From Limosilactobacillus pontis (GTDB lineage: Bacteria > Bacillota > Bacilli > Lactobacillales > Lactobacillaceae), in the NCBI RefSeq assembly GCF_002940945.1, contig NZ_PNFV01000004.1:136662-200661 (forward strand): 64,000 nucleotides of DNA. Reading direction: 5' to 3'. The notes under the pieces were generated by a model. It was not told the origin of the DNA, searched no databases, and saw only the letters and a list, made by a program, of their open reading frames with translations. A program made the position numbers and the translations under genes. Shown here piece by piece: positions 47,869-56,862 of the stretch. Position 1 is the stretch's first letter. Each line of letters opens with the position of its first letter.

Positions 47869-48801
47869 ATGATGCCAAAGTTATCGATTGTTGTTCCATG
47901 CTATAATGAGCAGGAGTCAATTCCACTCTTCTATTCGGCAGTGGAGAAAGTTGTCCACAAGATGCCGGTGGAGATTGAGTACTGGTTCATCAACGATGGG
48001 TCAGCTGACGATTCGCTGGCGGAGATGCGTAAGCTTCACCAGGCAGATCCTAACCGGGTTCACTACGTATCGTTTTCCCGTAATTTTGGCAAAGAGGCGG
48101 GGCTTTACGCAGGGCTTCAGGCGGCCACCGGCGACTATGTTGTAGTTATGGACGCCGATCTCCAGGATCCACCTGAGTACTTGCCGATCATGTACAAGGA
48201 AATATCCAGTGGTGACTATGACTGTGTGGGGATGCGCCGAACAGACCGAAAAGGTGAGGCACGATTTAAGTCTTTCCTGAGTGATCAGTTTTATAACGTT
48301 ATCAACAAGATCTCGGACACCAAGATCGTTTCAGGGGCCCGGGATTACCGGATGATGACCCGGCAGATGGTGAATGCTGTCCTGTCACTGACTGAGTACA
48401 ACCGATTCTCAAAGGGGATCTTTAACTGGGTCGGTTTTAAAACTAAGTACCTTCCCTATAAAAATGTTGAGCGGGTGGCCGGGACGACGGACTGGTCAAC
48501 CTGGAAGCTGTTCAAATACGCCTTTGACGGGATCACCGATTTTTCAGAGGCGCCACTAGCAATTGCTACCTGGTTCGGTGGCCTGTCAGCATTTATTGCA
48601 GTTATTGGTTTAGTTGTCGTGATTGTTCGTCATCTTGTCATTCCGGGAAGCAGCGTGAATGGCTGGGCATCCCTAGTCTGCATCATGTTACTCCTTGGAG
48701 GAATTCAGCTACTCTGCTTGGGAATTGTTGGCCGCTATATCGGCCGTATTTACATGCAGACGAAAAAGCGGCCAATCTATATCATTAAAGAAAAAAAGTA
48801 A
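47869..48801 (+). CDS. GtrB/DPM1-type family 2 glycosyltransferase
   Basis: 310 residues. GT2 motifs: LSIVVPCYNEQESIPLF, WFINDGSADDS and VVMDADLQDPPEYL. Two C-terminal membrane segments (LAIATWFGGLSAFIAVIGLVVVIV and LVCIMLLLGGIQLLCLGIVG) identify the bactoprenyl-phosphate glucosyl/galactosyltransferase group. It makes a polyprenyl-linked donor for side-chain addition; the GtrA-type protein at 40777 may be its flippase partner. Confidence 0.87.
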   Translation: MMPKLSIVVPCYNEQESIPLFYSAVEKVVHKMPVEIEYWFINDGSADDSLAEMRKLHQADPNRVHYVSFSRNFGKEAGLYAGLQAATGDYVVVMDADLQDPPEYLPIMYKEISSGDYDCVGMRRTDRKGEARFKSFLSDQFYNVINKISDTKIVSGARDYRMMTRQMVNAVLSLTEYNRFSKGIFNWVGFKTKYLPYKNVERVAGTTDWSTWKLFKYAFDGITDFSEAPLAIATWFGGLSAFIAVIGLVVVIVRHLVIPGSSVNGWASLVCIMLLLGGIQLLCLGIVGRYIGRIYMQTKKRPIYIIKEKK

Positions 48802-48813
48802 AGGCATAGGAGT

Positions 48814-49461
48814 ATGGAAGAAAAGGTAAAAATCAAGCAACAATCAAAAACGTACCTTTTCTGGAAAAGGTTCTTTGATATCGTGTTGTCCAGTGTTGCA
48901 CTGGTCTGCTTCAGTCCTATCTTCCTGGCGATCTTTATATTGAGTCGCTTTGGCAGTAATAAGGGGCCACTGTTTTACAAACAGGTACGGATTGGCTGGC
49001 ATGGGCGACCTTTCAGGATCTATAAGTTCCGCTCGATGGTGGTCAATGCTGACGCTATCCTTGAGAACGATCCAGAACTGTACGCAAAGTATGTTGCTAA
49101 TAATTATAAGCTAGAGCCGGAGGAAGACCCCCGGATCACGCGGTTAGGTCGGTGGTTGCGGAAAACGTCGATCGACGAGATTCCCCAGTTCTTGAATATT
49201 CTGCGTGGAGAAATGAGTATTATTGGTCCACGGCCGGTCGTTAAGGATGAGCTATCCGAGTATGGAAATCGAGTAGATAAGTTTTTGTCTGTTAAACCGG
49301 GGGCCATGGGGTTGTGGCAGTCCAGCGGCCGGAGTAACATTCCGTACCCTGAACGCTGTGACGTGGAATTGGAATATGTGGATAAAGCCTCACTGGTATT
49401 TGATATAAAGATTATGTTTAAAAATATTATCAGTATTTTCAAGAGCGATGGGGCGTATTAA
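48814..49461 (+). CDS. priming sugar-1-phosphate transferase (polyprenyl glycosylphosphotransferase)
   Basis: 215 residues. One N-terminal membrane segment (IVLSSVALVCFSPIFLAIFIL) precedes the catalytic part with QVRIGWHGRPFRIYKFRSMVVNA, WLRKTSIDEIPQFLNILRGEMSIIGPRP, and a final GLWQSSGRS. This is the short WcaJ/CpsE C-terminal type that loads the first sugar phosphate on undecaprenyl phosphate. It is the committed step for this polysaccharide. Confidence 0.92.
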   Translation: MEEKVKIKQQSKTYLFWKRFFDIVLSSVALVCFSPIFLAIFILSRFGSNKGPLFYKQVRIGWHGRPFRIYKFRSMVVNADAILENDPELYAKYVANNYKLEPEEDPRITRLGRWLRKTSIDEIPQFLNILRGEMSIIGPRPVVKDELSEYGNRVDKFLSVKPGAMGLWQSSGRSNIPYPERCDVELEYVDKASLVFDIKIMFKNIISIFKSDGAY

Positions 49462-49481
49462 AGAGTTAAGGGAGTTTAACT

Positions 49482-50717
49482 TTGAAGTTTATTCAATTAA
49501 AAAAGGTAATGACAGCTCCACTAAATGGGCAACTTGTTTACCTAGGTATATTGTCTTTCTACCTTTTCTTTTCTTTTTTACGTAACACTACATTTGATCC
49601 TTATCTAGGTAGTAGGGTATTTAACGTAGCTTCTTATGTTACAGTTTTGCTTCTAATTACTAAATTCTGCTTTTTTGACTTAAAGAAAAATTCAAGAATT
49701 AGTTTAATTATTACATCTATCTTATTTTTAATAGCAGTTGTTGTATGGCATAGATCTAATTCAAATTTGATTTTAGTTGAGACGGCTTTTATTCTTGCAG
49801 CTAGGAATGTTGCATTTGATGAGATTGTAAAACGTTATTTCTATGTAGTTTTAGTCTTGTTAGTTTTAGTGGTGTTTTTTTCATTATTAGGTGTTATAAA
49901 GGACCTCGTTTTTGTTGTTCATGGCAGAGCAGTCAGATACTCATTGGGTATTATTTATCCAACTGACTTAGCAGCACATATTTTGTATCTGTTGTTAGCA
50001 CACGCCTATTTAAATTTCTCTAAGCTGAATTGGCGATATTATTGTGGATATCTTGTGATTGCATACCTCGTTAAGATGATCACTGATGCACGTTTAAGTG
50101 TATTATGTATTGTTCTGATGATACCAATTTTAATGTCGGCAAAGCTGGCACAAAAAAATAAGGATAGTCTTAGTTATCATTTATTAATTACTTATTGGAT
50201 GTATATACCTTTACTAGCCTTTACCATTTTTGCGGGGACGTATTTCTTTGATGCTCAGAATAAGATTTATTTTAAGATTGATCGCTTATTATCTGGGAGG
50301 TTAGGATACGGTCACCTAGCAATGGATCTTTATTCAGTTACTCTCTGGGGACAAAAAATTGTTGAGCACGGTTTAGGCGGAAGTAGTGGCTTACAAATAT
50401 TTCATCGTAATAATGCTGGATATTTTTTCATCGATTCATCATATCTTCGTCTGATTATGATTTATGGAATTGTTGCAGCACTAGTATATATATTAATAAT
50501 GGTTTTTGTTTCAATAAAGGGAGTAAAGCTTCAGGTTTACCAACTTACTGCAGTTATGTTGGTAGTAACCTTAAGTTGCCTAGTTGAACAGCACTTATTA
50601 GAACTTTCTTTTAACCCATTTTTACTGGCATTATTAGCGAACATTTTATGTGAGAAAGGAAAAGAAAATGAAAAATCAGCATTTAACTTTAGAAAGTATT
50701 CTAAAGATTGTTCTTAA
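49482..50717 (+). CDS. Wzy-like polysaccharide polymerase
   Basis: 411 residues from TTG with GGGAG upstream, about eleven to twelve membrane segments and one larger outside loop (about 250-310, with DRLLSGRLGYGHLAMDLY). That Arg/Gly-rich loop text is typical of Wzy polymerases. Sequence similarity within the family is always low, so the call rests on topology and cluster position. AT-rich codon use differs from the genes before it, suggesting cassette exchange. The next gene starts inside its end. Confidence 0.8.
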   Translation: MKFIQLKKVMTAPLNGQLVYLGILSFYLFFSFLRNTTFDPYLGSRVFNVASYVTVLLLITKFCFFDLKKNSRISLIITSILFLIAVVVWHRSNSNLILVETAFILAARNVAFDEIVKRYFYVVLVLLVLVVFFSLLGVIKDLVFVVHGRAVRYSLGIIYPTDLAAHILYLLLAHAYLNFSKLNWRYYCGYLVIAYLVKMITDARLSVLCIVLMIPILMSAKLAQKNKDSLSYHLLITYWMYIPLLAFTIFAGTYFFDAQNKIYFKIDRLLSGRLGYGHLAMDLYSVTLWGQKIVEHGLGGSSGLQIFHRNNAGYFFIDSSYLRLIMIYGIVAALVYILIMVFVSIKGVKLQVYQLTAVMLVVTLSCLVEQHLLELSFNPFLLALLANILCEKGKENEKSAFNFRKYSKDCS

Positions 50718-51288
50718 GAATGCAATAATGATAGTGATTCTAGCCTTGATAGGAGGTAGCTGCTTCTATCTAATTGCAAAACATAAGGAATCAAAAACAT
50801 ACGTTGCTGAGCGTAGTATGGTAATTGACCATAACTTGACGGGAAAACAGGCATATACTTCTTTTAAAACTGATCTCAATATGGTACCTACTTATCGAGA
50901 TATGATCGAAGGAAGAGAAATTGCGACTAATGCATATCGTCATCTCCCTAAGAAGATAAGGCATAGAAGTAGCATAAAAGACCTGTCTGGTAGTATTAGT
51001 ACAAACAGTCGTCCGGATTCATTGGTCATTACTGTTAAAGCAACAACCAATAATTCTAAAGAATCCGTAGCTTATGTAAATAATGTAGCCGAAGCTGCTA
51101 AAATAGAATTACCCAAAATGCAAAAAGGAATTGGGGAAGTTCATGTTTACTCTAAGGCAAGTCCCAAAAATATTGGAGTTGTGACCCATAGTTCCGTTAA
51201 AAAATACACTCTTGTGGGACTAGCGTTAGGGATAATTGCTGGAATGGTTATATCATTTAGTAGGATATCGTATAAATACGTTAGGTAG
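50668..51288 (+). CDS. Wzz/CapA-like chain-length regulator without a kinase partner
   Basis: 206 residues from ATG 50668 (AAAGGA seven bases upstream), overlapping the polymerase end by 50 bases. It has two membrane segments (IMIVILALIGGSCFYLIA and YTLVGLALGIIAGMVISF) flanking an outside domain of about 130 residues with SKTYVAERSMVI and PDSLVITVKATTNNSKESVAYVNNVAE, the Wzz layout. No tyrosine kinase (Wze/CpsD) or phosphatase follows, so control differs from standard Gram-positive clusters. Confidence 0.78.
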   Translation: MKNQHLTLESILKIVLKNAIMIVILALIGGSCFYLIAKHKESKTYVAERSMVIDHNLTGKQAYTSFKTDLNMVPTYRDMIEGREIATNAYRHLPKKIRHRSSIKDLSGSISTNSRPDSLVITVKATTNNSKESVAYVNNVAEAAKIELPKMQKGIGEVHVYSKASPKNIGVVTHSSVKKYTLVGLALGIIAGMVISFSRISYKYVR

Positions 51289-51305
51289 TAGAAAGGCTAT
51301 GGATT

Positions 51306-52178
51306 ATGCAAGCTGTTTTAATATTAGCGCATAAGAATATTAATCAGGTTATCGAATTAGTTGAACGTCTTTCAATGACGTTTGAAATCTATATTCATTT
51401 TGATCGAAAGGTTACATTAAATGAAGATCAGAAGAACTCTCTTGACAAGGCCAAAGTTAATTACTTCTCAAAATACGATGTGAAGTGGGGAAGCTACAGT
51501 ATAGTTCGCGCAACAGTAGAAATGATGAAGATGGCTCTGAAAAATCCGGAAATTGAATACTTCCATTTAATTTCTGGACAGGATTGGCCGTTAAAGGATC
51601 CCAAGGAGATCTATAAGGAATTTGAGGATGATAACAAGATATATATGAATTACTGGCGGGCACTGGATATGCGGAAAACGGGAGAACCCGAGATTTGGTG
51701 GGCCAAGTATTATTTCAATTATGATCAAGTTAATCGTCGAACTACATTTGGGAAGCTTTATCACCGTTTACTACTGTTAAGTCAGACAGTATTGCGAGTT
51801 AATAAGCTAAAAAAGTATAACGTAAGCCCCCAAGAAATCTATGCTGGCCAAGAGTGGGTAGATATTCCACGTGGTGCCCTAAGCTATGCCATTGATTATT
51901 ATGAAAAACATTCAGAACTGCAAAAAATTTTTTCAACTAGTTTTTGCTCGGATGAGATGTGGTTACAGACTATTTTATGTAACTCTCCAAAGTATCGTTT
52001 GCGGATTGACAAGAATATTCACCGCTTCATTGAGCTAATTGAAAAACATGGTAGCCGACCGGCAATTTTGGATGAGGATGACTTTACCAAAATTAAACAG
52101 GGTAACTACTGGTGGGGAAGGAAGATTGAACGGCCTATTTCCAATAAATTAATTGAACTTCTGGATGCGGATAATTAA
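51306..52178 (+). CDS. GT14 (core-2/I-branching-type) N-acetylglucosaminyltransferase-like protein
   Basis: 290 residues. VLILAHKNINQVIELVERL, IYIHFDRKV, the SYSIVRATVEMM segment, FHLISGQDWPLKDP and GAQEW-like AGQEWVDIPRGALSYAIDYY are typical of bacterial GT14 proteins that add beta-1,6-GlcNAc or xylose branches. No signal peptide. It closes the first transcription unit of the cluster, followed by a terminator. Confidence 0.85.
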   Translation: MQAVLILAHKNINQVIELVERLSMTFEIYIHFDRKVTLNEDQKNSLDKAKVNYFSKYDVKWGSYSIVRATVEMMKMALKNPEIEYFHLISGQDWPLKDPKEIYKEFEDDNKIYMNYWRALDMRKTGEPEIWWAKYYFNYDQVNRRTTFGKLYHRLLLLSQTVLRVNKLKKYNVSPQEIYAGQEWVDIPRGALSYAIDYYEKHSELQKIFSTSFCSDEMWLQTILCNSPKYRLRIDKNIHRFIELIEKHGSRPAILDEDDFTKIKQGNYWWGRKIERPISNKLIELLDADN

Positions 52179-52189
52179 ATTTAGAATAC

Positions 52190-52225
52190 AAAAGAGCCTT
52201 ACATGAATAGGGCTCTTTTTTCAGT
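52190..52225 (+). terminator. terminator inside the exopolysaccharide cluster
   Basis: AAAAGAGCC pairs perfectly with GGCTCTTTT, ending in a T run; it splits the cluster before glf. Confidence 0.8.
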
Positions 52226-52283
52226 GGAAAAACTCTGCTAAAATATATGAGATTATAAATCGAGAATGAAACGAGGATTACTT

Positions 52284-53402
52284 ATGATTAAGTATGATTA
52301 TCTGATAGTTGGTGCCGGTCTCTTTGGCGCCACCTTTGCCTACGAAGCGGCTAAGCGTGGTAAGCGTGTGAAGGTAATTGAGAAGCGCGACCACATCGCC
52401 GGTAATATCTACACCAAGGAAGTCGACGGTATCCAGGTTCACCAGTATGGTGCGCACATTTTCCATACTTCAAACAAGAAAATTTGGAACTACATCAATC
52501 AGTTTGCGGAATTCAACCGTTACACGAACAGTCCAGTGGCCAATTACAAGGGTCAGATGTACAATTTGCCCTTCAACATGAACACCTTTAATGAGATGTG
52601 GGGCGTTCGGACGCCCAAGGAAGCGCTGGATAAGATTAATGAACAACGTCAGGAAATGGCTGGTAAGGAACCCCGGAACCTGGAGGAACAAGCGATCTCA
52701 CTGATTGGTCGTGATATTTACGAGAAGCTGATCAAGGGCTATACCGAGAAGCAGTGGGGACAAAAGGCCACGGAGCTGCCCGCCTTTATCATTCGACGCC
52801 TTCCGGTTCGCCTGACCTACGATAATAATTACTTCAATGACTCTTATCAGGGGATTCCAATCGGTGGCTATACCCAGATTGTAGAGAAGATGCTGGCTAG
52901 TGGCCTGATTGACGTGGAAACAGGTGTGGACTTCTTTGATAAGAAGGACGAGTACCTGCGTGAGTATTCCCGGATTGTCTTTACCGGGATGATCGACCAG
53001 TTCTTTGGCTACCAGCTCGGTGAACTTCAGTATCGGAGCCTAAAGTTTGAGACCGAGGAAAAGAATGTTGGCAACTACCAGGGAAATGCGGTTATCAACT
53101 ACACGGACGCGGAGACGCCGTTTACCCGGATCATTGAGCATAAGCACTTTGAGTTTGGCAAGGGTGATAAGGACAAGACGATCATCACTCATGAGTATCC
53201 AGCCGACTGGCACCGGGGCGATGAACCTTATTATCCGGTTAATAACCAACAAAATAATGAACTGTATAAGAAATATGCTAAACTAGCTAACGAACAGACG
53301 CCAAATGTACTGTTTGGTGGTCGCCTGGGCCAGTACCGTTACTACAACATGGACCAGGTATTACACGCTGCATTGATGGCGGTTGATAAGGAGTTTGACT
53401 AG
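52284..53402 (+). CDS. glf: UDP-galactopyranose mutase
   Basis: 372 residues from ATG 52284 (GAGGA seven bases upstream). FAD site YLIVGAGLFGATFAYEAA, then VIEKRDHIAGNIYT, the QYGAHIFHTS signature, GYTEKQWG, and near the end FGGRLGQYRYYNMDQV. All family signatures are present. It converts UDP-galactopyranose to UDP-galactofuranose, the donor for the GlfT-like transferase at 55874. Confidence 0.95.
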   Translation: MIKYDYLIVGAGLFGATFAYEAAKRGKRVKVIEKRDHIAGNIYTKEVDGIQVHQYGAHIFHTSNKKIWNYINQFAEFNRYTNSPVANYKGQMYNLPFNMNTFNEMWGVRTPKEALDKINEQRQEMAGKEPRNLEEQAISLIGRDIYEKLIKGYTEKQWGQKATELPAFIIRRLPVRLTYDNNYFNDSYQGIPIGGYTQIVEKMLASGLIDVETGVDFFDKKDEYLREYSRIVFTGMIDQFFGYQLGELQYRSLKFETEEKNVGNYQGNAVINYTDAETPFTRIIEHKHFEFGKGDKDKTIITHEYPADWHRGDEPYYPVNNQQNNELYKKYAKLANEQTPNVLFGGRLGQYRYYNMDQVLHAALMAVDKEFD

Positions 53403-53407
53403 TAGAA

Positions 53408-54835
53408 ATGAAGGTTATTAAAAACTATTTGTATAATGCCGGGTACCAGATCCTCCTGATGCTGGCTCCTGTCATCACCACCCCGTATGTATCGCGGGTG
53501 TTGGGGGCCCATAACAACGGGATCAATACCTACACGAATGGTTGGGTAACTTTTTTTTATTTGGTCGGTCAGCTCGGAATTGCCTTGTATGGGAACCGGG
53601 AAATTGCTTACCACCGTGACAACAAGTATGACCGCTCCAAGATCTTCTGGGAGATTATCTCTTTACAGATTATGACCAGTTCACTGTCGCTGATCGCCTA
53701 CTTGATTGCGGTCATGCTGTTTAGTAGTGCTTTCAGGGTCTACTTTCTTCTGCAGGCGTTCTGGATTGTTGCTTATGGGCTGGACATCTCTTGGTATTTC
53801 ATGGGGATGGAGGACTTCAAAAAAACCGTCACGCGAAACACGATCGTCAAGTTGATCTCGATTGCGCTGATTTTTATCCTGGTACGGAATGAAAATGACC
53901 TAGCACGCTACGTTTTTCTGCTGGGCTTTGCGCAATTAGCGGGGAGTGCAACCTTATGGCCATACCTGCGTAAGTCGATCCAGTGGGTAAAGATTCGCTA
54001 TTGGCGGCCCTTTAAACACCTTTACCCAACGCTACTCCTATTTGTTCCGACAATTACCACGCAGATCTACCTGGTGGTTAACCGGATTATGCTGGGAAGA
54101 ATGGCTCCTCAAGCAGCCGTTTCTCAGTTTGACTTCGGTGATAAGATCGTTAAGTTAGTATTGGCGGTTGTTACAGCGACAGGAACGGTGATGTTACCCC
54201 ATATTGCTAACAAGTTTGCTGCAGGTGATATCAAGGGAGTGCGAGCCAGTCTGTATAAGTCATTTGACTTTGTGACGGCAGTCTCGGTACCAATGATGTT
54301 TGGTTTAATGGCGATTGCCTATAAGTTTGGTCCATGGTTTTTGGGGAACCAGTATGTTCCAACTGGTGGGGTAATCTTCTATGAAGCACCAGCAATTCTA
54401 ATGATTGCCTGGAGTAACGTTACGGGTACGCAGTATTTAATGCCGATTCATCGGGAACATGAATTTACAATCTCTGTAACAGTGGGAGCAGTTGTCAATA
54501 TTATCGCTAACATGTTTTTGATTGCCCACTATGGAGCGAATGGTGCTGCAGTGGCCACGGTAATTTCAGAATTTGCTGTTACTGTTATGCAGTTATTCTT
54601 AATTCGTGGAACTATTCGGCGACGAGAGTTATTTGCACCGATTTGGCGTTATTTATTAAGTGGTTTTTTTATGTATTTAGTGGTTTCACGAATTGATGAG
54701 ATTATGCGAATGACCATTACTAATTTGATGTTGCAGATAACGTTGGGAATATTGGTGTATGTTTTGGGATTATTTATATTAAAAGCACCAATAATAAATC
54801 AGGCAAAATTATTAATAAAGGAACATAATAGGTAA
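53408..54835 (+). CDS. Wzx-type polysaccharide flippase
   Basis: 475 residues with about twelve to fourteen membrane segments. The start KVIKNYLYNAGYQILLMLAPVITTPYVSRVLG is the usual opening of MOP-superfamily Wzx proteins, and QFDFGDKIVKLVLAVVTATGTVMLPHIAN and GVIFYEAPAILMIAWSNV also fit. It flips lipid-linked repeat units before Wzy polymerisation. It starts five bases after glf. GC content drops sharply in its last third, a possible recombination point. Confidence 0.88.
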   Translation: MKVIKNYLYNAGYQILLMLAPVITTPYVSRVLGAHNNGINTYTNGWVTFFYLVGQLGIALYGNREIAYHRDNKYDRSKIFWEIISLQIMTSSLSLIAYLIAVMLFSSAFRVYFLLQAFWIVAYGLDISWYFMGMEDFKKTVTRNTIVKLISIALIFILVRNENDLARYVFLLGFAQLAGSATLWPYLRKSIQWVKIRYWRPFKHLYPTLLLFVPTITTQIYLVVNRIMLGRMAPQAAVSQFDFGDKIVKLVLAVVTATGTVMLPHIANKFAAGDIKGVRASLYKSFDFVTAVSVPMMFGLMAIAYKFGPWFLGNQYVPTGGVIFYEAPAILMIAWSNVTGTQYLMPIHREHEFTISVTVGAVVNIIANMFLIAHYGANGAAVATVISEFAVTVMQLFLIRGTIRRRELFAPIWRYLLSGFFMYLVVSRIDEIMRMTITNLMLQITLGILVYVLGLFILKAPIINQAKLLIKEHNR

Positions 54836-54840
54836 AATTT

Positions 54841-55848
54841 ATGGATAATAGTATTTCAGTAATAGTGACTGCTTATAATGCCGAGCAAACTATTAATAGG
54901 TGTATTGATAGTTTACTGAGCCAGTCTAATGTTGAAAATTATCAAATTATTGTATTAAATGATGGTTCCTCTGATAGAACTTTGGAAAAGTTAGTAAGTT
55001 ATAGTGAAAATCCAAATGTAAAAGTTGTTAGTAAAGAAAATACTGGTGCTTCAGATAGTCGAAATATAGGCCTTAAACTAGTTAATACTAAGTATGTTAC
55101 TTTTGCTGATGCAGATGATTATGTTGATGATACATACTTAAGCACTATGTTAGATCAATATGAGAAGGAGCCAAAGTGTGATCTAGCTATTTGTGGATAT
55201 CAAAAAGAAAATACTGATGGTCAAGTTATAATGATCGGAAAAGGGCAAAAGGGTATATTAGAGCAAGAGCAGGCATTACATGATATTTTAGTTAGTTATG
55301 GATTTGAAGGCTATCTGGTAAATAAACTATTTAAAACTCAAGTTATTAAAGAATATGATTTGAAGTTTGACAAAAACGTCACTTTATCAGAGGATTTACT
55401 TTTTTGTATTCAATACTTGTTGAAATGTAAAAAAATAAGCTTCAATCCTAGACCAGTGTATCATTATATACGTTATGAAAATAGTCAGCTTCACAAAAAT
55501 CAGATTGGTGCACCTTTTAACACGAGTGCAATTAGTATCTTGGATACATTTGACAAAATACAGCAATTAATACCTGAAACTTATCCACAAGTGAAGTGTG
55601 CGGTCAATGCACGTAAGTGTTGGTTTGCAGTTACATTATGGCGGGCAATCGAAGCTGCACCTAACCGTCGAAAGGTATCTAAGAAGCTACTTCAAAATCT
55701 AAGGAAAATTGCTAAAAAGTATCGAACCGACTTCATGCAAAATGATGTGCTACCACCACGTGATAAAATTATTTATTGGGCCAATTGGTTTTTCCCGAGA
55801 GGCCTTGCAATTCTGTGGAATTTTGCTGGCCTGCATGATCATAGTTGA
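54841..55848 (+). CDS. family 2 glycosyltransferase
   Basis: 335 residues. ISVIVTAYNAEQTINRCIDSLL, IVLNDGSSDRTLEKL and FADADDYVDDTYL are the GT2 core; ENTGASDSRNIGL is also typical. LSEDLLFCIQYLL fits the catalytic ED motif. No membrane segments. Very AT-rich. Probably adds a galactose, glucose or rhamnose residue; acceptor unknown. Confidence 0.87.
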   Translation: MDNSISVIVTAYNAEQTINRCIDSLLSQSNVENYQIIVLNDGSSDRTLEKLVSYSENPNVKVVSKENTGASDSRNIGLKLVNTKYVTFADADDYVDDTYLSTMLDQYEKEPKCDLAICGYQKENTDGQVIMIGKGQKGILEQEQALHDILVSYGFEGYLVNKLFKTQVIKEYDLKFDKNVTLSEDLLFCIQYLLKCKKISFNPRPVYHYIRYENSQLHKNQIGAPFNTSAISILDTFDKIQQLIPETYPQVKCAVNARKCWFAVTLWRAIEAAPNRRKVSKKLLQNLRKIAKKYRTDFMQNDVLPPRDKIIYWANWFFPRGLAILWNFAGLHDHS

Positions 55849-55873
55849 TTTAGTTTACAAGGAGGAAAATATT

Positions 55874-56833
55874 TTGAAAAGTGTTTGTGCGGTCTTAGTA
55901 ACGTATAACAGAATTGAATGTTTAAAAAAAGTGATAAAGGGGCTGGAACAACAAACCCATCCGATTTCCCGAATTTTCGTATTTAATAATGCAAGTACGG
56001 ACGAAACCTTAGAATACTTATTGGATAATCATTTTAAACAAGTGGTCGACTCAAGTGAACTAGGTAAATTGGATGAGCAAGATACAAAAATTGTTTTTAA
56101 TTCAAAAGAGAATTTAGGTGGTTCTGGTGGTTTTGCGAAGGCAATTGGATATGCTGAAAATTTTAATTATGACTATATATGGATAATGGACGATGATGTT
56201 CTGCCAGAAAGTAATTGCTTAGAATTGCTTTTGAAAACTATGCGGGAGACTGGTACTCAAGTAGCGTTACCAAGTAGAAACGATGCTAATCATCAGGATT
56301 TTATCTGTGAGAAAATGGATTTTTCAAATTTTCTGAAGTACTGTCCATATTCGCAAAAAATTGCAATTCAATACCCTTTGAAGGATGATTACTATTTTGT
56401 CGGTGATATGCCGTTTGAAGGTCCATTGGTTGAAACTAAATTAGCAAGTAAGGTTGGCGTCCCTAATGCAGGCTTTTTTCTTGAGTATGATGATTCTGAC
56501 TACGCTCAAAGGCTATTAAAGTATTCAAAAATTGTTTATGTTACGCACGCAATACTACATAGGCAGTTAGCCAAAAAGGGGCAGCAAAGAAAGCTTAAAC
56601 GTGATCGTTATACCTGGCGTACATATTATACATTACGGAATAACATTATTTTTGAACGAAAATATGGTGAGAATTGGTTAGTTCGTAATGTTAGTCCACG
56701 TTTATTACTAATTCATAAGACAGTTAAATCTATTTTGGATGGTTATGCAAAGAATAACTTACCATTATTATTTAAAGCGTATAGTGATGGTATTCATGGT
56801 CGGATGGGAAAGAGAGTATCCCCAAATTATTAA
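55874..56833 (+). CDS. GlfT-like galactofuranosyltransferase (family 2)
   Basis: 319 residues from TTG 55874 behind GGAGG. Core text: VCAVLVTYNRIECLKKVI, IFVFNNASTDETLEYL, NLGGSGGFAKAI and IWIMDDDVLPE; the NxGGxGGF and DDDV motifs are typical of galactofuranosyltransferases. C-terminal RDRYTWRTYYTLRNNIIF also fits. With glf it forms a galactofuranose module. Upstream ATGs in the same frame lie inside the previous gene. Confidence 0.87.
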   Translation: MKSVCAVLVTYNRIECLKKVIKGLEQQTHPISRIFVFNNASTDETLEYLLDNHFKQVVDSSELGKLDEQDTKIVFNSKENLGGSGGFAKAIGYAENFNYDYIWIMDDDVLPESNCLELLLKTMRETGTQVALPSRNDANHQDFICEKMDFSNFLKYCPYSQKIAIQYPLKDDYYFVGDMPFEGPLVETKLASKVGVPNAGFFLEYDDSDYAQRLLKYSKIVYVTHAILHRQLAKKGQQRKLKRDRYTWRTYYTLRNNIIFERKYGENWLVRNVSPRLLLIHKTVKSILDGYAKNNLPLLFKAYSDGIHGRMGKRVSPNY

Positions 56834-56862
56834 TAAGTAGTTAATGTTTTTTAGAGGTAAAA